Origin: Actinophytocola sp963729115
GTDB lineage: Bacteria; Actinomycetota; Actinomycetes; Mycobacteriales; Pseudonocardiaceae
Direction: 5' to 3'
Length of the DNA stretch: 64,000 nt
Assembly: GCA_963729115.1 (NCBI GenBank)
Contig: CAVSMR010000025.1
Coordinates: 434,001-498,000 of the forward strand
Shown in pieces: positions 60,449 to 64,000 of this stretch (positions within the stretch are counted from its first letter, which is position 1; each line of letters begins with the position of its first letter). The position numbers and the translations under genes were made by a program. The notes beneath the pieces were generated by a model. It searched no databases, was not told the DNA's origin, and saw only the letters and a program-made list of their open reading frames with translations.

Positions 60449-60636
60449 CTTTCCCATCCTCCCGAAGGCCCAGGAGACCCATCCGTCTCCTGGGTCGGCG
60501 GCGGGCGGGAGGGCATGGAGTCCGATGTGGACAGAGCATGCGAGCTCAGCCAGACACCGGCGACCAGCCCCAGGAACAGACAGAGCAACGCGAGCTTCAG
60601 CGCGAACGAGACCGGACAGTAGGCTCGCACCTTCAC
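60445..60636 (-). CDS. Small single-pass membrane protein (63 aa)
   Basis: A 63-residue product beginning VKVRAYCPVSFALKLALL. One hydrophobic helix spans about residues 9-31 (FALKLALLCLFLGLVAGVWL), followed by a Ser/Pro/Thr-rich tail of about 30 residues, probably outside the cell. GTG 60636 follows GGGAGGCGTGGGGGGCGA. It overlaps the 19-residue peptide gene by four bases. No family recognised. Confidence 0.55.
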   Translation of the reverse strand: MKVRAYCPVSFALKLALLCLFLGLVAGVWLSSHALSTSDSMPSRPPPTQETDGSPGPSGGWER

Positions 60637-60969
60637 TCGCCCCCCACGCCTCCCGACTACCCCCGACGAATTCGAGGTTGTCAGCGGCGGAGGAATCGAT
60701 CTGCGTCACCTGACACACTGCTGTGAAATTGTCCCGTTACTCGGCCCAATTCGTCCTGTGATGAACGCACCGGATCGGTCAACGATCAGACAAACCATAG
60801 CGCACCAGGAATTCGGCCGAAGATCCGATAGATCCGGACACCCGGAAGTGACATCTGGACAAATAGTGGCCAATGCGGCGGATATCTAACCGAGATGAAG
60901 AGCCCGGAATGTCTCGCAATTGTGCGGATGGATTCCGCGCCGTTCCTGGACAACGGGCCGAAGACCGTA

Positions 60970-61002
60970 CCCGGCGCCGGCCGGATCACGGCCGGCGCCG
61001 GG
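60970..61002. terminator. Perfect 13-bp hairpin without an adjacent gene
   Basis: CCCGGCGCCGGCC (60970-60982) and GGCCGGCGCCGGG (60990-61002) enclose seven bases. It has terminator shape, but no annotated gene ends here, so it may end an unannotated transcript or be a chromosomal repeat element. Confidence 0.5.
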
Positions 61003-61311
61003 CGGGACTCCTCGCCGCGACCATTGGCCAGGTAGCGGAAGCCGGGCGCGAGAAGTCGGTGGGTGGTCAGCGGGGAGCCGTCCGCATCGGAGCTGACGGG
61101 ACGGCTCCCGGCTTCCGGATGGCGACCGTCACGGGCGAGCACCGCGACCGGCCCGCGTCTACGCGACGACGCCATCCGGCGGGGACACCGGTACTACCGC
61201 TCACTCCCCCGAGTCACGGTGCTCATGGTGTCCTCCTGTGGTCCGGCGCGCGCCGGCCCCAACTATGCGACACCACCCCCACCCCAAGCGACCGATTTAC
61301 CCCACCACCCC

Positions 61312-61609
61312 GCGAGTCCCCCGCTCCAGCCCAGCGAGTCCCCCGCCCCAGCCCGCGAGTCCCCCGCTCCAGTCCTGCGAGTCCCCAGTTCCAGCGCGGC
61401 GAGTCCCCCGTTCCGGCCCAGCGAGTCCCCCGCCCCAGCCCGCGAGTCCCCTGCTCCAGCCCGCGAGTCCCCAGTTCCGGTTTGGCGAGTCCCCGCTCCA
61501 GCCGCGCGAGTCCCAAGTCGTGCCTGCATCCCCGCGCGAAGCTCGCGGGCGACAACGGGGGTCATGAGGTTCAGAACCGGGGACTCGCGGTCCAGAACGG
61601 GGGACTCGC
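61312..61609. repeat. Array of 21-22 bp repeats with inverted copies
   Basis: Ten copies of GCGAGTCCC start at 61312, 61334, 61355, 61377, 61399, 61421, 61442, 61463, 61485 and 61506, spaced 21-22 bases. They are joined by variants of CCGCTCCAGCCC or CCAGTTCCGG. Two copies in the opposite orientation (GGGACTCGC near 61580 and 61601) follow after about 65 bases. The array can fold back on itself. There are no unique spacers, so it is not CRISPR. Confidence 0.85.
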
Positions 61610-61635
61610 GGGTGTGGGGTGGGTGGGCGCGGGGG

Positions 61636-62532
61636 TTAGCCGGCGAGGATTTGGTCTAGGCCGGCGGTGGTTACGCGTTGGGCGTCCTCGCGGTACTTGA
61701 GGACGGCGCCCAGGGTGGCTGCGGCCGCGGCGGCGTCCAGCTCCGTGCGGCCCAGCGCGCGCAGCGCCTCCGCCCAGTCGATGGACTCCGCGACACCAGG
61801 CGGCTTGAGCAGCTCCACCTCGCGCAGCCGCCGCACGGCGTGCGCCACCTGGTTGGCGAGCTCCGCCGACAGGTCCGGGAGCCGGCGGCGCAGGATGGCC
61901 ACCTCGCGCGCGAGGGCCGGGTGCTCGAGCCAGTGATAGAGGCAGCGCCGCTTCAGCGCGTCGTGCACCTCGCGGGTGCGGTTCGACGTGAGGATCACCA
62001 GCGGCGGCACGGTGGCGCGCACCTCACCGAGCTCGGGCACGGTCACCGCGCTCTCCCCGAGCACCTCGAGCAGGAACGCCTCGAACTCGTCGTCGGCCCG
62101 GTCGACCTCGTCCACCAGCAGCACGCACGGCGACTGCTCCAGCGCCTGCAGCAGCGGCCGGGCCAGCAGGAACCGCCGGCTGTAGAGCGAGCGCTCCGCC
62201 TCGTCGGAGTCGAGCGACCCGTGCGCGGCGGCCTCGAGCGCACGCAGGTGCAGCAGCTGGCGCGGGAAGTCCCAGTCGTAGAGCGCCTGGGTGAAGTCGA
62301 TGCCCTCGTGGCACTGCAGCTTGATCAACCGGACACCGAGCGCCTCGGCGAGCGCGGCCGCCAGCGAGGTCTTGCCGGTGCCGGGCTCACCCTCGCAGAA
62401 CAGCGGCCGGCCGAGCCGCAGCGCGAGGAACGCCGCCGTGGCGACCCCCTCGTCGGCCAGGTAGCCGACCCGCTCGAGCGAGCCGGCGAGCTCCTCCGGC
62501 GAGGCCACCGGAACCCACGACGCGTCCACCAC
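61636..62532 (-). CDS. coxD: CoxD-like MoxR-family AAA ATPase
   Basis: A 298-residue AAA+ protein of the MoxR/CoxD group. Walker A GEPGTGKTSLAAALAEAL near residue 50, Walker B VLLVDEVDRADDEFE, sensor 1 ILTSNRTREVHDALKRRCLYHW. CoxD-like proteins act with CoxE in assembly of the Mo-S-Cu centre of CO dehydrogenase. Here it is separated from coxE by about 2.3 kb with repeats. GTG 62532 lies six bases after TACGCT, suggesting leaderless expression. Confidence 0.92.
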   Translation of the reverse strand: MVDASWVPVASPEELAGSLERVGYLADEGVATAAFLALRLGRPLFCEGEPGTGKTSLAAALAEALGVRLIKLQCHEGIDFTQALYDWDFPRQLLHLRALEAAAHGSLDSDEAERSLYSRRFLLARPLLQALEQSPCVLLVDEVDRADDEFEAFLLEVLGESAVTVPELGEVRATVPPLVILTSNRTREVHDALKRRCLYHWLEHPALAREVAILRRRLPDLSAELANQVAHAVRRLREVELLKPPGVAESIDWAEALRALGRTELDAAAAAATLGAVLKYREDAQRVTTAGLDQILAG

Positions 62533-62538
62533 ACCCCG

Positions 62539-62544
62539 AGCGTA
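62539..62544 (-). promoter_or_regulatory. -10 hexamer for coxD
   Basis: TACGCT on the minus strand lies six bases before GTG 62532; no ribosome site is present. Confidence 0.5.
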
Positions 62545-62633
62545 CGGGTAGGGAGATCGCCGGAGCGGAAACCGGGGTCCGGCCAGGGTCGAACCCCGAT
62601 GCCGCGCGCCCGCGCGGAAGCCAAGCTGAAGCC

Positions 62634-62852
62634 ATGAACGAGACCTTTACCGAGACCGACACCCGCCCCACCCGCACGCTGCGCCGCAGCCGCTCCGACC
62701 GCATGGTCGCCGGCGTGTGCGGCGGCATCGCCGGCATGTTCGGCATCGACGCCGCCCTCGTCCGCATCGGCCTGGTCGCCGCCACCCTGCTCGGGTTCGG
62801 CACCGGCGCGGTGCTCTACCTGATCTGCTGGCTGGTCGTGCCCGAGGAGTGA
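62634..62852 (+). CDS. PspC-domain small membrane protein
   Basis: A 72-residue protein consisting of a PspC domain: RRSRSDRMVAGVCGGIAGMFGIDAALVRIGLVAATLLG, then a hydrophobic end GAVLYLICWLVVPEE. PspC proteins take part in membrane-stress sensing. The ATG start is 101 bases from the divergent coxD-like gene. Confidence 0.93.
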   Translation: MNETFTETDTRPTRTLRRSRSDRMVAGVCGGIAGMFGIDAALVRIGLVAATLLGFGTGAVLYLICWLVVPEE

Positions 62853-62857
62853 GCCCC

Positions 62858-62863
62858 TAGAGT
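62858..62863 (+). promoter_or_regulatory. -10 hexamer for the small membrane protein gene
   Basis: TAGAGT lies six bases before GTG 62870, with no ribosome site, as for other leaderless genes of the window. Confidence 0.5.
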
Positions 62864-62869
62864 GACGCC

Positions 62870-63211
62870 GTGCCGGAGGAAGAGGACCGTACGACGATCT
62901 CCCGCCTCGGCACGGCTCGCGCGCTGGTGCTGCTCGCGGCCGTGCTCGCCGTCGGGGCGAGCGTGCTCGGCTGCCTGGCCGTCGTCGTCTTCGGCCCGGC
63001 GATCCTCGGCCGGGCCGGCCTGACCGGCACCGCGGTGCTCGCCGCCGCGGCGTGCTGCGTCGTGGTGCTCGCCGGCGCGATCGGCGGCGCCCTGCTGGCC
63101 GTCCGCGCCCGCACGATCGGCGCCGTGCTCGCCCGCGGCTTCGGCGTCCTGTTCGCCGGCGTCGTGCTCGGCCTCGCCGCGTTGCTCCTGCTCGTCACCG
63201 GATCGTCGTGA
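62870..63211 (+). CDS. Small multi-pass membrane protein (113 aa)
   Basis: A 113-residue protein with three hydrophobic helices (ALVLLAAVLAVGASVLGCLAVVVF, GTAVLAAAACCVVVLAGAIGGALLA, GFGVLFAGVVLGLAALLLLV) and a short acidic N-terminus. No family recognised. It follows the PspC gene by 17 bases but appears to have its own promoter. Possibly accessory to PspC; that is inference from position only. Confidence 0.65.
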   Translation: MPEEEDRTTISRLGTARALVLLAAVLAVGASVLGCLAVVVFGPAILGRAGLTGTAVLAAAACCVVVLAGAIGGALLAVRARTIGAVLARGFGVLFAGVVLGLAALLLLVTGSS

Positions 63212-63262
63212 ACCAGCCGGTAACACCCGAATGGCCCGTATCTGGCTTTCCCGGTCACGCTC

Positions 63263-63292
63263 TTGACTACCGAGACGATCTATCGTTCGAAT
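63263..63292 (+). promoter_or_regulatory. Promoter upstream of the sigma factor gene
   Basis: TTGACT (63263-63268) and TCGAAT (63287-63292) are separated by 18 bases. A second, perfect -35 TTGACA at 63341-63346 has only weak -10 matches near 63364. Either could drive the gene starting at 63399. Confidence 0.45.
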
Positions 63293-63398
63293 AGCCCTGC
63301 GGGGCGACAGGAAAACGGAGAAGACGCGAGGGGCCGGGGGTTGACACGATGGACCTGGAGCCATCAGCAACACAACCCACGAAGCGGGGTGGGACGCG

Positions 63399-64000
63399 GT
63401 GACCGAACTGCAGACCGCAAGCATGGCCAAGCCCTGGGAGGGGCTCGAGGGCCGGGACCGGCATGCGGCATGCATGATCGCCGCGCAGGCCGGGGACCGG
63501 GCCGCGTTCGACGTGCTGGTCGCCGAGCTCTCGCCACTCGTGTGGCACGTGGCGCGGAGCAACGGGCTGGACCGGACCAGTGCGGAGGACGTCGTGCAGA
63601 CCGTGTGGCTCGCGCTGCTGCGCCACCTCGACCGGCTGTCCGAACCACGCGCGCTGGCCGGCTGGCTCATCACCACGACCCGCCGGGAGGCCCGCCGGGT
63701 GCAGACCCGGGGGGCGGGTCAGCTCGAGCTGTCCAGCGAGGCCGCCGAACAGCTGCCGACCACCGAACCGTCGCCGGAGCACGAGGTGCTGCGCGACGAG
63801 CGGGACCGGCAGCTCTGGGCGGCGTTCCACCAGATGACGCAGCGCTGCCAGGAGCTGCTGCGGCTCACCGTCCTCGCCGGCCGCGCGGAGTACCGCGCCG
63901 TCGCCGAGGCGCTGCAGATGCCGCACGGCAGTATCGGACCGACCAGAGGGCGCTGCATCGACAGCTTGCGCGCCCTGTACCACGGGGACAGTGGATCATG
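63399..64000 (+). CDS. ECF-like sigma-70 family RNA polymerase sigma factor, 3' end at window edge
   Basis: The frame from GTG 63399 stays open to the window end (200 codons). Region 2 is visible as AGDRAAFDVLVAELSPLVWHVARSNGLDRTSAEDVVQTVW and GWLITTTRREARRV. Region 4 is LWAAFHQMTQRCQELLRLTVLAGRAEYRAVAEALQMPHGSIGPTRGRC. The size and lack of regions 1 and 3 fit an ECF-type factor. The last bases, TCATG, suggest that a stop TGA and an overlapping ATG follow immediately, so the protein is probably complete but for the stop. The start has GGGGTGGGA upstream. Confidence 0.88.
   Translation, partial: MTELQTASMAKPWEGLEGRDRHAACMIAAQAGDRAAFDVLVAELSPLVWHVARSNGLDRTSAEDVVQTVWLALLRHLDRLSEPRALAGWLITTTRREARRVQTRGAGQLELSSEAAEQLPTTEPSPEHEVLRDERDRQLWAAFHQMTQRCQELLRLTVLAGRAEYRAVAEALQMPHGSIGPTRGRCIDSLRALYHGDSGS

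Larger units (their letters stand above)
60637..61635. other. One-kilobase gene-poor region with hairpin and repeats
   Basis: No credible protein gene is seen. From 60700 to 60960 the GC content is lower than elsewhere and may contain the promoter of the tiny-gene pair (TTGACC near 60780 on the minus strand). A perfect 13-base hairpin lies at 60970-61002, and a direct-repeat array with inverted copies covers 61312-61609. A 129-residue minus-strand frame and longer plus-strand frames were judged non-coding. Confidence 0.55.

Noticed and set aside
60786..61175. Minus-strand open frame of 129 residues
   Set aside because: It runs through the perfect 13-base hairpin, has no ribosome site and has no recognisable domain; such frames arise by chance in high-GC DNA.
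61312..61514. CRISPR array
   Set aside because: The 21-22 base units leave no spacer of normal length and the intervening bases are themselves repeated.

Overview
The window is a stretch of a high-GC actinobacterial chromosome, most likely a member of the Pseudonocardiaceae such as Amycolatopsis. The evidence is the strong GC bias, frequent GTG starts, actinobacteria-specific genes (SepH, DUF3027, DUF2530, DUF2537, DUF2771, a conservon, a LysM-type resuscitation-promoting factor) and many genes that start 6-8 bases after a -10 hexamer, which is typical of leaderless actinobacterial transcripts. No tRNA, rRNA, CRISPR array, transposase or phage gene was recognised.

From 1 to about 33 kb, and again at 47-48.7 kb, gene content matches the Mycobacterium tuberculosis Rv0861c-Rv0883c neighbourhood: sepH, TrmH methylase, DUF2537, cspB, DUF2771 lipoprotein, Rv0876c-type MFS protein, DUF3027, MarR regulator, moaD, rpfA, mog-moaE, moaC, the Rv0862c-type helicase-associated protein and the XPB-type helicase. 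Interleaved are a heterodimeric ABC exporter behind a MerR-type promoter, a GCS2-family ligase, a metallophosphoesterase, an acyl-CoA synthetase, a VOC protein, a sacsin-like ATPase, a purine permease, an MFS exporter, a HAD phosphatase and malic enzyme. A DtxR/IdeR-type iron box at 24.8 kb has no protein gene behind it and may drive a small RNA.

From 33.4 to 47 kb the two helicase-related genes, adjacent in M. tuberculosis, are separated by about 14 kb. This holds a four-gene conservon (histidine-kinase-like, roadblock, DUF742 and GTPase proteins), a nitrate/sulfonate/taurine-type ABC importer convergent with a ThDP decarboxylase and an acyl-CoA dehydrogenase-like flavoprotein, and two paralogous membrane-anchored proline-rich proteins with eight shared cysteines.

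From 48.7 to 64 kb come a PPOX flavoprotein, a serine hydrolase, a CapA-like lipoprotein and a dispersed cox-type molybdenum hydroxylase system: coxG, coxM, coxL (form II motif) and coxS, then xdhC and a CoxE-like vWA protein, then a CoxD-like AAA ATPase. Between the last two lie a pair of overlapping tiny genes (63 and 19 codons), strong hairpins and an array of 21-22 bp repeats. The window ends in an ECF-like sigma factor gene. The moaC, moaD and mogA-moaE genes in the first half would help supply the cofactor of the cox-type enzyme.

Three genes (sepH, the DUF3027 gene and the Rv0862c-like gene) carry apparent single frameshifts. They are either sequence errors or real lesions and are annotated here as single genes.
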